Source: Phyllostachys edulis (taxonomy: Eukaryota > Streptophyta > Magnoliopsida > Poales > Poaceae). From it: 64,000 nucleotides of DNA. The stretch's first letter is position 1. Each line of letters starts with the position of its first letter. Shown one piece after another: positions 51,447-63,262 of this stretch. The notes under the pieces were generated by a model. It had not been told where the DNA came from and did not search any database. It was given only the letters and a program-made list of their open reading frames with translations. The stretch lies in NCBI GenBank assembly GCA_036346405.1, contig CM070548.1:89177333-89241332 (forward strand), in the 5' to 3' direction. Both the position numbers and the translations under genes were made by a program.

Positions 51447-52050
51447 ACGGTCATGGCTTGGGGGCGAAGTTACTTCATGGTTCTCGTATTTTAATACTAG
51501 TACTAGTGATAACTGATGGTTAAAAATAGGCAAGGGATGGTTAATGTTTCTGAAGCTTTAATTTTGGTCTGAACCATATGTATCTTTGTGGCAAAACTTC
51601 CTCTCAAAGCAAAACTAGGGCTCTGTTCAGCAATACTTCCCTCTCAAAGCTGTCGAGAGATATCTCTATTTTGCGGAATTTCTACTGGTAGAAGCTTTGC
51701 CGTCATGCCTTTAATCTTGTGTTTCACGAAAAGAAAAGTTAATTTCCAATGAAATTGTACTATTCTCATCATAGATACTTCTAAATCTCTAATCTCAGTT
51801 GTGCAGAAGTACCCGAAATCTTTCAATCTCAGCTTCACGAAACAAATCGTTTATAATTGCTGGCTTGCGCTTGCTGTGCATCGACGAATTCTGCATGACT
51901 CTTCACAGCTCATTCTACTACTCAGCACGTTTGATTTGCTTAATGATCAAACAGCAGGTACCGTTTCGCTGGCGATTCGCTTTTGCAATTAATAATCTTA
52001 CACGATCAAATGAGCTGTAGTATACATCTTATAGGGCGTGTACGGTCCAA
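51447..52050. other. RBX1 3' UTR and downstream sequence
   Basis: After the RBX1 stop there is no coding sequence. It is AT-rich, with repeated TTCAGCAATACTTCCCTCTC-like phrases near 51600-51650. Confidence 0.4.
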
Positions 52051-52053
52051 TGT

Positions 52054-52800
52054 AACCCATGCGAAAGAACAAGGTAACATTTTTTTTCACTTGTAAAATA
52101 TCAAAAATTCATATGCAACCTCTCAAGACATCGGTTGCAACATCTCGTGGTAAAAAAAAAATGTTGCTGCAACAACAACACGATCCGAGCGCTACACGAA
52201 AACACCAATACAGTCCCCAACAACTCAAATCACCTGTTGCAACAAAAAAATCATATAATTGCAACATGCACCATTTTTTAGGGTATATGCAACACCTGCA
52301 ACTCACCGGTGCCGTGGGCCTAGCGAGGGGCACTGGAGAGGGGGCGGTGCGAGGGGCACGGAGACACAGGGGTCGCCAGTCTGCGAGTGGAGCTTCGAGG
52401 ATGGTGAAGGGCAGGTCGCCGACGCTGCGAGGTGGAGGGACAGGGCCATGACCCACGAGGTGGCCGAGGCGGAGTTCGAGGTGGGCGAGGAGGGCTCGGG
52501 GTAGGGGCAGACAGCCACGAGGTGGAGCTCGTGGGCCGAGGGTGGGGTCGCCGGCCGCGAGGTGTAGGGACAGGGGTGGCTGAGGGGGTAGGGTCGCTAG
52601 CGCCGCGAGGTGTAGGGACAGGGGTGGCTAAGGCGGAGCTCGGGAGTAGCCGAGGGAGGGGGATGGGGATGACCGGATGAGCGAGCTGGGAAAGTGGAAT
52701 GAGTGGATAAGAACACTCGCACGTGGGGAATGAGTGGTTGCATTTGGTCTGGAGAGTGCCGTCCAATTTTTTGTATATAATCGGGCGTAGAAACAGTAGC
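52054..52800. repeat. GC-rich spacer with tandem repeats and TTGCAAC-rich left part
   Basis: The left part (52090-52310) is AT-rich and has repeated TTGCAAC/GTTGCAAC phrases. The right part is GC-rich, and it carries GCCGCGAGGTGTAGGGACAG twice at a period of 48 (52554 and 52602). The abrupt composition change could mark a non-autonomous DNA element, but I could not establish ends or a target duplication. Overlapping open frames here are composition effects. Confidence 0.4.
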
Positions 52801-53125
52801 ATTGTCCATTTTTACATCATCTAAAAAATAGAATTATAATTGTGCATAATATATACTGCGACAGGGCAATCAGCCAAAAAAGCCTCACACATCAGCTGCA
52901 AAAGCAGTACTCACTTCCACAAGCACAGAGAAGAGCTCTGAACACTGAACGGGTAGTAACGAATGATAGCCTTTGTAACTTCACAACAATCAATCAGATA
53001 ACTTCATATCTCTATATTCTTAAACACTCCTATTCTCATTTACCCCTCCCACCACATCTGAATAAACCAATTGATACACCTTCTTAGCATCGTATTTGCG
53101 TCAAGTTTTTCCTTTCAAAGCCAAT
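52801..53125 (-). other. 3' UTR region of KLCR-like gene
   Basis: This lies downstream (minus strand) of the KLCR-like stop codon at 53126. It is AT-rich with no coding signal. Confidence 0.4.
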
Positions 53126-55562
53126 TCATGCTGCAACTGTACTTCTCTTCGTGACGGTATATGGGTTGGCCTCGAGCAGATTTTCCAGGGATTTTGCCTT
53201 CCTGCTTCTCACCCGGCCAGCCTCCTTCAGTAGCTCTGCAAGCCTCCGCTTCTCGTCGTCGACATCTGGGTTTGCTGTACCCAGCTTCTCTTCACGCATT
53301 CCGACAACATATTCCAATATCTCAATGGCCTGATCCAGTCTGGTTAACAGAATGCAGATTCATCAACTGATACATTCTGAGGGAAACAAAACTCAACCGT
53401 TTCGCAATGGCAAGCATGCTGATGGGAAATAATTTTCCTTTAGATTGTAGTTTTGGAAAGTATCTCAGAAAGATAGCACTGTCGCTTTAGAAATCTGATC
53501 TAGCATTCTAGCCAGCTAAACAAAAGTGCTAACATTTCTTATCAAGAAGCCAGCTATATTGTTAGTTCAAAACTTGCATCATAAGAGCATGTACAATGGG
53601 TTTATGTCAGCCGTCTATAGTGACTACCACGTAGGATTTTTATTGACGTGGATGAAAGAGAATGAAGAGAGAGAAATATGCTGTCTACAATTTCAGAGCC
53701 GACTATAGCACTTGAAATAAGAAAAACATTAAAAGATTGTGTGTTCTATAAAGAGAACTAAAAGACAAAGAAATATGCATGCACTCATTGTATGAAATTT
53801 GTCTTTAGTGTTGTCTCTGAGTAATATGGAGAGTTCTTATAGACAGCAGCTATTTGTACTATTGTACATGCCACATGTCTTACAAAGTAACATGAAGTTT
53901 CCACACGAACAATAGAAAAAAAGCAAATGGAAAAGACAAAGCAGGAGGATAAAGTATTTGCAACCCTTCTTTTACAGAACAGCCAGCTACAAGCAACTAA
54001 AGATGGTTTTAAGATGGTCCTACTTCAATTAAATTGATCCAACTTTGTAGCAATCAATATCTGTTCAATTCAATTTGAGTTGCAAAAGCTGCATAAAGAG
54101 ACTAATCATGTGCCAAACTGGAAGATGATAAACACCAACAACAAATACTCAAGGATTGCCATTGCGCATTTATAAGAGTAACGTTACCCTACATATCCCC
54201 TACTATCTCCAGGTCATCAAGAGCACTAACAGAAACAGAAATTGATCCCGTCAAAAACAAAATAAATAGAAATTGATATATTGTGTGAATGGTCACATGG
54301 ACCAGTTATCAATGCCCTAGTTGAGACCAACCCTATTTGTTGTCATAATGACTTACCAATAAACATGGAGAATAAGGAAGGTGAGGTGTACAAGGAAACA
54401 CTTTGCTTTTATAAATTTTCAGGACAAAAAATAACTAGGGCCTAGACGGCTGGCAATAATGAGAAGTCTAACAAACCTATTAGCCAGATGAAAAGTTAAC
54501 AGTTAGTTTGCCAAAGCACAATATATGCTGCAAGACGGGGGAAAGATCCATACTCGCCGCTGGTGATATATAGAGTCTATTTTGCAGTAGCCAGTAAGAA
54601 ATAACTTGATGCAGGAATCAGTACGAAGCTTACCTTCCCATTCCATCATAAGTTCCAGCAAGATTGCTGTATGCTCCTAAAGTATATGGATGATATGGCC
54701 CATATTCTTGCTGCAGAACGGTTCTAGCTTCCTCCAACAGCTCTTGAGCTTCATTTACGGAGTATCTTTGAACACATGCCAGCCCCATCTGGTTCAGCGC
54801 AACACCAAAGAAGGCGGACTTCTTCTCGCCACATGTGCGGAGCTTTGCAATCGCACTCTTGAAGGAGTCGTACGTCTCTCCATAATTCCCCAAAATATAG
54901 TGCAAGACGCCAATCTGAGCTTCAAATCCAGCAATTATGCTCTGTTTACCGGCAGAACTGTTGCACACTTTTAAGGCCTTCTGGAGTAACTTCAGCGCTT
55001 GCTCATGCTCATTCATGGTCTCATATATGGCTGAAACATTAGTTAATCCGGTGGCAATTTCTTCGAGAGAAGTACCCGGAATAGGTTTCTGATAAATCCT
55101 AAGGGCATTTTCACAGTATGACTTCGACTCCCTCAGCTTCCCTGTCATGTTGTACAGATCAGCAAGCCGCAGAAAAACAGAAGCCACAGTTGCATGATTC
55201 TCCCCTTTGCTAGTCTTGAATACCGTAAGAGCTTTCCGGTAAGCAAACACGGCCTCATCATACCGACCCCAAGAGAGATAAATGTCACCAATGCTGCAAT
55301 CCACTGAGGCTACCTCAGTCTCCTGGCCATTGACCACCATGGACGTGCTAGCCATCACTAGATGGTAGATGCTCTAAGGCAGCTTCATGGTCACCCTTTG
55401 TGTCACAAATAAGACCCATTAGTCTCCTATCCGCTGTTTCTTCCAGTGACGCCGGCTCACCGTTCTCCCTGTGGATGCCAAGAACCATCTGGCACAATCG
55501 TTGTGCTTCATCTAGTTGTAGTGACTGTACATGAGCCTCAGCCAAGTACCGGCAAGTCTCTT
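53126..55562 (-). pseudogene. KLCR: Kinesin-light-chain-related TPR protein, 5'-truncated, with frame break
   Basis: Plant KLCR proteins are tetratricopeptide scaffolds that link microtubules, actin and IQD proteins. On the minus strand exon 55562-54634 and exon 53339-53126 join in phase (AAG/GTAAGC, then CAG/ACTGG). TPR helices can be seen, for example DIYLSWGRYDEAVFAYRKAL, VFLRLADLYNMTGKLRESKS and NVSAIYETMNEHEQALKLLQ. The C-terminus is a basic tail with VDDEKRRLAELLKEAGR. Two faults are visible. A 7 bp tandem duplication (TAGATGG/TAGATGC, 55359-55372) shifts the frame after GDHEAALEHL. No upstream exon is present: an acceptor (CCAACAG/AAGAGACT) lies at 55562, and beyond it the sequence is unrelated. 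Intron 53340-54633 is intact. Probably a pseudogene or a displaced gene end. Confidence 0.85.
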
Positions 55563-56560
55563 CTGTTGGAATTGGGTCCATATGTGTAAAGACTCATTCA
55601 TTCCTAAAAATTCCAAAAGCGATCAAGTCTTAGACCAGTGTGGTCGAAGTCTTAGACTAGGGTGGTCAAAGTGAAATAATGTGGTCGGATCCATAGACCG
55701 AGTGGTGAAATACCTTGGTTGAAGTCAGAGACCGGTGGTCAAGTCAGAGATTGGTGTGGCAAAGGTGTAATCGAGGATCGATAAACCGCTAATTATCATT
55801 AATTAGTTTTGAATTAGCAATTACCAATGGTTGAATATGAGCTTTATTATTCAGTTATTAGAGAGTAATTGACTCGACCTCAAAAAGAGCTGGAGACGCC
55901 CAGACCAAAAACGCATTCAAAATCATTTCCATTCTTCCTTCTTCCTTATGGTTCTTCTCTGCTGAAGAGTTATGCTGTCAAACAAAAGTCGTCCCTTCTC
56001 CTCAGCGTGCACCGGGAAGAAGGGTGAACGGATATCTCCGAACCATTGTCGCAGAGTTCACCTGCATGGGGCAGCAACAGGGGCGGATCTAGCATGTAAG
56101 CATTAGGGTCATGTGACCCCAATGACTTCTTGCTAAGCCTAGTACAAATTCTCTTTAGAGATAATAAATGACACTTATAAACAAGCAATGACACCATCTA
56201 AGCCCAGCTGCATAATGGCTGAACCCATCGGCTAAATTTCACGGCTTCACCTGGCGCAATAAGGTTTCGGCGGCGCATCTATCGGCCGCTCACTCTGCCG
56301 CATCATCTCGACTGCATCGCTCGAGATCTGACCGCTCTCGTTCTTCATCAAACCCAACTGTAAGTTGGTCGTAAGACCACTCTATTCTGCTATAGTCATA
56401 TCTTTGTGTATATTTAGAAGTGCAATGAGTTGCCTGCTGTTGATATCGTTTTATGTATCTCTAGTTATTTATGATCATTGCCTCATACTAAAATCTGGAA
56501 TTAAAATATTGTCCATATTTTCAACATTCCAGAAACCTTATTGTGGACTATTTTGTGGTT
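55563..56560. other. Unclassified DNA between the KLCR remnant and a Copia element
   Basis: A run of degenerate units around GTGGTCRAAG...AGACC lies at 55620-55760. The phrase CAGGGGCGGATCTAGC at about 56087, resembling a plant hAT-like terminus, occurs without a matching partner. No gene is supported. The start of gag in the Copia element lies at about 56563. Confidence 0.35.
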
Positions 56561-57436
56561 CAGCAATGGCTGGTGCTTCTGATGCTATGAAACCTGAGAG
56601 ATTTTCTGGTCAGAACTTTCGTAGATGGCAGACAAGGGTCAAGTTTTGGCTCATGTCTTTGGGACTATGGTGGGTGATCCATTCACAGTATCCAATTACG
56701 ATTGAACAGACCATGCGGCTTGACACAGATAATAATACAACCCTTGGATGCATATTCACCATTCTAGTAGATCAACTCTATGATGTGTACATGGACTTCA
56801 AGTTTGCCACAGAGTTATGGGATGCACTAGAGTACAAATATGCCGAAGCTGAGGCTGGTCGTTGGCTCTATATGTGCAAGCAGATGTTCGACTACTGACA
56901 TGGATGATGCAAAGTTGATAGTTGCGCAGCTCATGAGCTTCAACTCTTTGGTCAGAGAAATTGCGCATCTGGGTTGCACTTTGCCTCCTAAGTTTGTGGC
57001 TGCGGGCATTGTTGCCAAACTTCCTGCTTCATGGCGGGATTTTGCCACTGGCTTAATGCACAAGAGGGAAGAGATATTTATTAAGGATCTCATTGCTGCC
57101 CTTGATGTGGAAGAAAAGGCAAGAGCAAAAGATGCACCAAGCACTTCTAGTCAAAACAATCAGATTAATGCAAATATCATAGAGAAGAAATATGGCAAGA
57201 ATAACAAAGGATTTAAACCAAACAAGACAACTAGCTTTAAGAATAAAACTGAAAAGAAGGATGTGAGGAACATCAGTTGCTTTGTGTGTGGGGGAAAAAC
57301 AGTCATATGGCAAAAGACTGTCATTTCCGCAAGAGTAAGGATGGTGTACAACCAAAGAAAAAGGTTGTCAACGTGATCATTGGCGAGGCCTCAATAGGAG
57401 GATATGTTAATTCACCTGTTATATTTTCAACGTGTC

Positions 57437-58415
57437 AATCCACTGATTGGTGGGTTGATACTGGAGCTAATGTTCATGTATGTTCTGATATTTTCTTGTT
57501 TTCTTCTTATCAGGCAGCCGGTGCTTCCTCCGTCCTAATGGGGGAACGAGTCACATGCTTCTATTCTTAGTGTTGGCACGGTGGATCTAAGGCTTACTTC
57601 AAGAAATATTGTCCACTTGAAGAACGTGCAACATGCACCAACAATAAACAAGAAGCTCGTTAGTGGTTCTCTCCTATGCAGGGATGGTTATAAGCTAGTA
57701 TTTGAGTCAAATAAAATTGTAATGTCTAAGTTTGGTAACTTTGTTGGTAAAGGTTATGAGAGTGGAGGCTTGTTCCGCATGAGTACTTTACAGTATAATC
57801 TGAATGTTGCAACCGGTTTGAATAAATGTGAGGCCAATATAAAGCATTCTCATTTTTCTCATATTGGTTTTGATAGTATTGCTAGAATATCCAGATTAGA
57901 TTTAATTCCAAAATGTGAAATTGTCAAAGGATCAAAGTGTCAAACTTGTGTGCAAGCAAAACAACCTCAAAAACCCTTTAAGGGGTTATAGTAGGAAAAG
58001 AACTTGGCACATTTAGATCTTGTCCATTCTGACTTATCTGAGGTGAATGGATTATTGACCAAAGGATGCAAAAGATATTTTCTAACTCTTATTGATGATG
58101 CATTGCGATATTGTTATGTGTATCTACTAAAAATAAAATATGAAGCTTTAAATTATTTTAAAATTTATAAGGCCGAGGTTGAGAACCAACTAGAAAAGGA
58201 AATTAAAAGACTAATATCTGATTGTGGAGGAGAGTATCTCTCATGAACTCTCCCAATTCTGTTGTGAACATGGAATAGTCCATGAAGTTACACCACTATA
58301 CTCACCCCAATCAAATGGGGTGGCTGAGAGGAAAAACCGGACACTAACAGACTTAGTGAATACCATGTTGGAGAGTGCGGTATACCTAAGATGTGGTGGG
58401 GGGAAGCTATATTGA
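57437..58415 (+). pseudogene. Copia protease and integrase region
   Basis: Protease WWVDTGANVHVCSDIFLF keeps the Asp-Thr-Gly motif. Integrase follows with the HHCC finger (HFSHIGFDSIARI, then CQTCVQAKQPQKP). The core has VHSDLSEVNG, FLTLIDDALRYCYVYLL, ISDCGGEYLS and SPQSNGVAERKNRTLTDLV, which give Asp, Asp and Glu. They lie in three successive frames, so no continuous protein is made. Confidence 0.85.
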
Positions 58416-58454
58416 CATCAACTTTCGTCCTAAACAGAATAATCACTAAAATGT

Positions 58455-59106
58455 GTGAGATTACTCTGTATGAGGGATGGAAGAGGAGAAAACCCAATGT
58501 TAATTTTTTTGCGAACTTGGAGGTGTCTAACAAAAGTCAATATACCATTACAGAAAAAGAGAAAGCTTAGACCTAAAGCAGTCGATTGTGTCTTACTAGG
58601 ATATGCTCATAATAGCACGGCCTATAGATTTTTAGTAGTTAAATCAGAAACTCCTGAGATTGTTGTTAATACAGTAATGGAGTCGAGAGATGCTTCATTT
58701 TTTGAGGATAATCAAACTATGAGTAATAGTAATTTTGAACCTACCACTATATCTGAACCAATATGTGATATACCAACAATCTGTGAAATTCATGAGGAAG
58801 ATAACAATTTAGTCAAAGAGGCTCCTCGAAGGAGCAAGCGACAAAGGGCTAAGAAAACCTTTGGCGAAGACTTTATTGCATATATCATGGATGATGTGCC
58901 AAACACTCTTTCAGAGGCTTATGAATTACCTGATGCTGAGTATTGGAAAGATGCAGTCTATAGCGAGATGGATTTCATCATGGCTAATGGGACTTGGGAG
59001 ATCACTGATCGTCCTAGCGGGTGAAAACCAGTTGGATGCAAGTGGATCTTTAAAAAGAAAATGAGTCATGACGATACTATTGATAAGTACAAGGCAAGAC
59101 TTGTGG
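58455..59106 (+). pseudogene. Copia integrase C-terminus and truncated RT start
   Basis: Contains LRPKAVDCVLLGYAHNSTAY, an acidic linker with APRRSKRQRAKKTFGEDF, then AEYWKDAVYSEMDFIMANGT, which is the conserved start of Copia reverse transcriptase. One stop interrupts this frame just after DRPSG. The catalytic palm of RT is missing because of the truncation at 59106. Confidence 0.85.
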
Positions 59107-61754
59107 TGTGGCGCCCCGTGTCATTACCCCGGAGGGTAATCACACTTAAGCATATGAATTACTATTTGTCTGCCTGGTAGGACACCGCTGCAACGAATAG
59201 TAAGCCATATCAGAGTTAACGCAGCAGAACAATAAGATAGAAACTGTTCTTTATTACAACAGTTAGCCACACAAGGCTATGGTTTTACATTGCAAGCAGT
59301 AATTTACAACTGCAAAATGGGACTAAGTCCCCTCGCTTGCCTGCCACGCTCCACCGGTCTTCTACTCGTCCCACGCGTCAAATAGGGTGTCCACCTCGCC
59401 CTGCTCCTCGTAGTCAGCGCCCTCGTCTTTTGCGGTCTCATCGGCACCTGCGTGTCCTTCGTCCCACTTGGGATAGCTTCCGACCGGACTAGGATCTAAC
59501 AAAAGAGAATACTATCAAGGTTGAGTACTAGTGTACTCAGGAAGCATTAATAGCAAAATGCACTAGATAACTCATATTTGTTCGTTATCACATTTTCTAA
59601 TTTATCTCTTTTTATGAAAATAAAAAACTCGTTAAAACTTTAAGTGGCAAGTTTTAGTATGGAAAAGGTTACTTGTCACTCAAGAAGAAGATTAACCTCC
59701 CGGTAGTCACCGTAGCCTCCAATCAAAGAGACATGCATGAATTCATGATTTTTATTTAGCACCGCGCAGGCTTTGTACCACTTTACCCATAACTACTCTG
59801 AGCTGGGTTCCCTGCATTTCCTTTGATGCGGGTTCGAGTTCAGAATACAAAACATTTTCCAGGTTACGTGATTAAGTCACCGCCCATTACTTTCCGTTGG
59901 TGTCCTAGGGCACTCACCCAGTCCTCCACTGAGTTCCGGTAATGTTGGTTGGGACGAACTCCCCGCACCCAACACTCCACCTTAGCGCTATAGTGCCTTG
60001 GATCACCCACTCCTGGACTCTCATACCGGCTTTGGGCTCCTCCAGCACATTTACACATATTACTTATCCGCTGTGGAGAGTATAGTCACGTAACAAGGTA
60101 GCATTTTCTGCCCATCAGAACAAGAAAATGGTTGGCATTTAATTACGTCCTCTTATCCTAGTAAGAGTTTTATTGGTCCTTATATGTTACCCATATGTAA
60201 AGGGTTTCACCTCTTCCCTCATCTATTTCCTACCACGGCCCCCCTTTACCAGCCATAGTATTAACTCTTCAAGACAACTACTCCTCTCAGATGTACCACC
60301 CTTTTCTTACTCATCAGCTCTTTCCTCTTTATCTCATTTATCCAATTTGATTTTGAGACATAGTTTTGATGCATGTATAAATATGATACTGCAATATACG
60401 GTTTACATTTAATATAACTAGATTGGTGATCAAGAGATAAGGTTGCCTTCATAGTAGCAAAGATCGGCGTCAACGTAATCGGTATCAGCTACTCCTGCCT
60501 ATGTGGGTTCGTCTTCTGCAATTTATATGACGGCGCGAATAATAAATAAATAAGTAAATACTTAGTGGCATTTGGGTGCTACTAGGCGTACAATAGTTAG
60601 TTGATTTTTTTGTTAGCGGATTTTAATTTAATAACATTTTTTGGGTCCTCCGTTTAGTTAGCACTCCCCACTACGGTTGTCTTGCGGTCTACTGGCTCTA
60701 GGATCGAGGTTGCTGAAATCCGTGTTTTATCGTACAAAAATAAAATACTAAACGTACCGACAAGCTAGGCCTACTTAATTTTATTCATGCGATTATGTCT
60801 AATTGGTTTTATTTAAGCACGTCGCATTTATTTAATTCTCTAAATAGACTTGGGTTGTTTATTTTATGTATTTTATCACTATTAAATTATTTTTAATGCA
60901 ATAGATTATTAGTCTAATTTATTGGGTTCTACCAAATGATTACTTAATTTACAAAGTCTTGGATATATTTTCCCCATTTTTCTCCTTTTTATTTTCTACC
61001 TGTCTGCCTACTGTTATTTATCTGTACGGAGTTTATAAATCTATTTTTCCGGTGATTCACCCGAAACTCGCAGGTAACATGTTAAATTATTTATCTAACG
61101 CAGTAACGATTTTATTAGATTTGTTTTACCTCATTTTCGCTGCTTTTAATTTTTTCTACCGGTCGGTCTACTGCTAAATATTCTAACGCGTTAAGAAAAC
61201 TATACTTCTGGCGATTCGTCTGAAACTCACTGGTATGCTACGTATACGTTCTCCCTACCTATGTTTAATTTTTGAATTTTTTCTAAATACTTTTCTTCTT
61301 CTTTTTCCTAATCTCCTTTTTACTCTAATCTCTATTCTCTCTCTATCCTATCCTTCCCATCCGAACACTCCTGGCCATTCATTTGCTCCTTCCTGGCTCT
61401 ATTCTCTCTCCCCCCATCTCTTTCTTCTCTTGCCTTATCCACTAGCCGAACTGCTCTCTGATTCCATCTTCTTCCTCATTTCTACTTCTCCCCACTACTC
61501 ATCTCTCTATTTCTCCCTCTTTTATCCACTCACAACCAAATAGCACCAGGTTCATCTCTTTTCTTCTTCACTGCCTTCTTCATTCCCCACTTCCTCTCTC
61601 TCCTCACCTCCCATTTCTTCCTCCTGGTGGCCTTGCTCCCTTGCGCCATGGGACCTCCTAGCGCAGCTACCGCCCCGGCGCCGTGCCTCCGGCCGCTCCT
61701 GTGCCCACTCGGCCCGTGCCTCTGGCTCGCCCGCGCTTCTGCGCCTCGGTCCTC
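59107..61754. mobile_element. LTR-like DNA, probably Gypsy-type, inserted in or joined to Copia RT
   Basis: It begins TGTGGCGCCCCGTGTC at the point where the Copia RT is broken. It continues as non-coding DNA with long AT-rich and pyrimidine-rich parts, ending in a GC-rich segment near 61640-61750. The TG start and internal character resemble a long Gypsy LTR, but its right end and target duplication could not be fixed, so the family is open. Open frames of 60-145 codons here show no domain. Confidence 0.4.
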
Positions 61755-63056
61755 CCTATTACTAGGGGTGAAAACGGATCGGATAGTTTCCGACCGATCC
61801 GGACGAAAACGGATTCGGATTGTCCCGGATCAGATTTTTCTCGGATATTTTTCGGATCGGAAACGGATTCAGCTTTTTTTCGGAAACGGAAACGAATACG
61901 GTAGACATGATATCCGGTGGAAACGGATACGAATACGGATTATCCGGATAAGTCTAATCCGGATATCCGGAATTTTGGCCCACTGCCCAAGTGCCCAGCC
62001 GGCCCACTTAGGGAATTTTGGCCCACTGCCCAAGTCCTTAACCACTAAGTCACTAAAAAGTTAACTGAGTCCTTAACCCAGAGGAGCTTCACCGCACTGC
62101 TTCGATCCACACCGCGAGGGCACACCCGCCGCCTCTCCAAGCATGTCGTGCGCGCCGTCGATCGAGCCTGCCGCCGCCGCCTCCTCGCTGCCCTCCTCGG
62201 GACGCCCGAGATCCGTCGTCGCCCGCTCGACAAGGCTTCATTGCTCTGATCCGCTGCATCTGAGCTTCCGTCGGTGACCCTCGCCGCCGTGGCCACTCGC
62301 CACACGCCCACCTCCACCTGCCATCTCGCCCATCGCACGGAGCTGCGGGCCTTAGGGCGCGGGAAGCGGACGCGGCGCGCCACTGGTGGCGTCATGGCAG
62401 CCAAATGACGGCATGGAGGACTAGGCGGCGGCGGTGGAGGAGGCGGCTAGGCTAGCGGCGACAGCGGCAATGCCGGGGAGAGGCTGGCGGCGTCGTGATA
62501 ATGGGAAGAGGAGAGAAGAAGAGAAGCTTTTGGGGGAGAGAAGAGGAGCTGTGGAGGAAGAAGGATTTGGGTGCTGTGGGGGACGAGCCGGGTACAAAGT
62601 AGAGAGAGAGAGTGAGATTAGGAAATTAGGAAATTAGGGATTAGAGAAAAATCTTAGGAAGTGTGTGATTTTTAATAATCGTTTTGAATAATGTGCGTAG
62701 CAATACCAATTAATCGGTAAAACTTGTTCAGAAGTAGTTTACATGGACTATGAAGTAACTCGAGTCTAGATGTGAAAATATGAACAATTCATGAATGTTT
62801 GCATCAAACAAACTAGTTATATGTTTTCGTTAATTTCTGGCATGCAATTTAAGGGGTTTTATATTCGAGAAAAAAATATCCGTGACCGTATTCGCTTTTG
62901 ATTAAGATTATTAGATTCAGTATTCGATATTATTAGCATCCGTGATTCGTATCCGGAATATCTGTATTCGTATTCAGATCCGAGAAAAATATGAAAACAA
63001 ATATGGCAGAACCATTATCCGTCCGTATCCGATCCGTTTTCACCCCTACCTGTTAC
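61755..63056. mobile_element. Non-autonomous hAT element
   Basis: The 1,286 bp element (61763-63048) has terminal inverted repeats TAGGGGTGAAAACGGATCGG and CCGATCCGTTTTCACCCCTA. Flanks are CCTATTAC (61755-61762) and CCTGTTAC (63049-63056), an 8 bp duplication with one change, as expected of hAT. The subterminal regions are crowded with GGAT/ATCC units (CGGATACGAATACGGAT and the like). The centre (about 62060-62600) is GC-rich with codon-like triplet composition and could be captured host sequence. It has no transposase. Confidence 0.85.
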
Positions 63057-63234
63057 AATCCACTCCAATCACACAAGTCCGGATACAAGTAGTAGCAGTT
63101 TGAAGAAGATTGAGACTGGGAAGGGAAGAACAGAAAGGGAAAGTTTGAGTTGGCTATTCAGATATTACATCAGATGAATCCCCAACTGAAAAGCTATTGC
63201 CTATATCAAGACCGCCATCTCCTCGAGTCGACCA
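63057..63234 (-). repeat. Possible short LTR of the Gypsy element
   Basis: TGTTACAATCC at 63051 starts a segment ending TATTACATCA at about 63174, with TG...CA ends, just beyond the purine-rich GAGGAGATGGCGG (minus, about 63207-63219) that could be a polypurine tract. If so the 3' LTR is only about 124 bp and its start was split by the hAT insertion. The other LTR lies outside the window, so this cannot be confirmed. Confidence 0.35.
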
Positions 63235-63262
63235 CTAGGGTCCACCATTGGTAACACAGTCG

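Larger units (their letters stand above)
56563..59106 (+). mobile_element. Truncated Copia element (gag, protease, integrase, start of RT)
   Basis: Frames along the + strand give gag (MAGASDAMKPERFSGQNFRR), a zinc knuckle, protease, integrase and the first motif of RT in order. The reading frame is broken at about 56898 and in the G-run at 57283-57292 (CFVC then GKNSHMAKDC, two bases out). It is broken again near 57570, 57991, 58246 and 58415. The pol frame ends after IDKYKARLVV at about 59106, where unrelated LTR-like DNA (TGTGGCGCCCCGTG) begins. No LTR was found on the left. Confidence 0.85.

Noticed and set aside
52059..52809. Overlapping frames up to 160 codons around a GC-rich block
   Set aside because: They are caused by tandem repeats and high GC. 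Frames on both strands cover the same bases and none has domain features.
56087..56110. CAGGGGCGGATCTAGC as a hAT-like end
   Set aside because: No inverted partner or target duplication was found nearby, so I could not define an element.
61235..62064. Frames of 102 and 145 codons
   Set aside because: The first is pyrimidine-rich LTR-like DNA. The second crosses the left edge of the hAT element and so is a chance junction frame.
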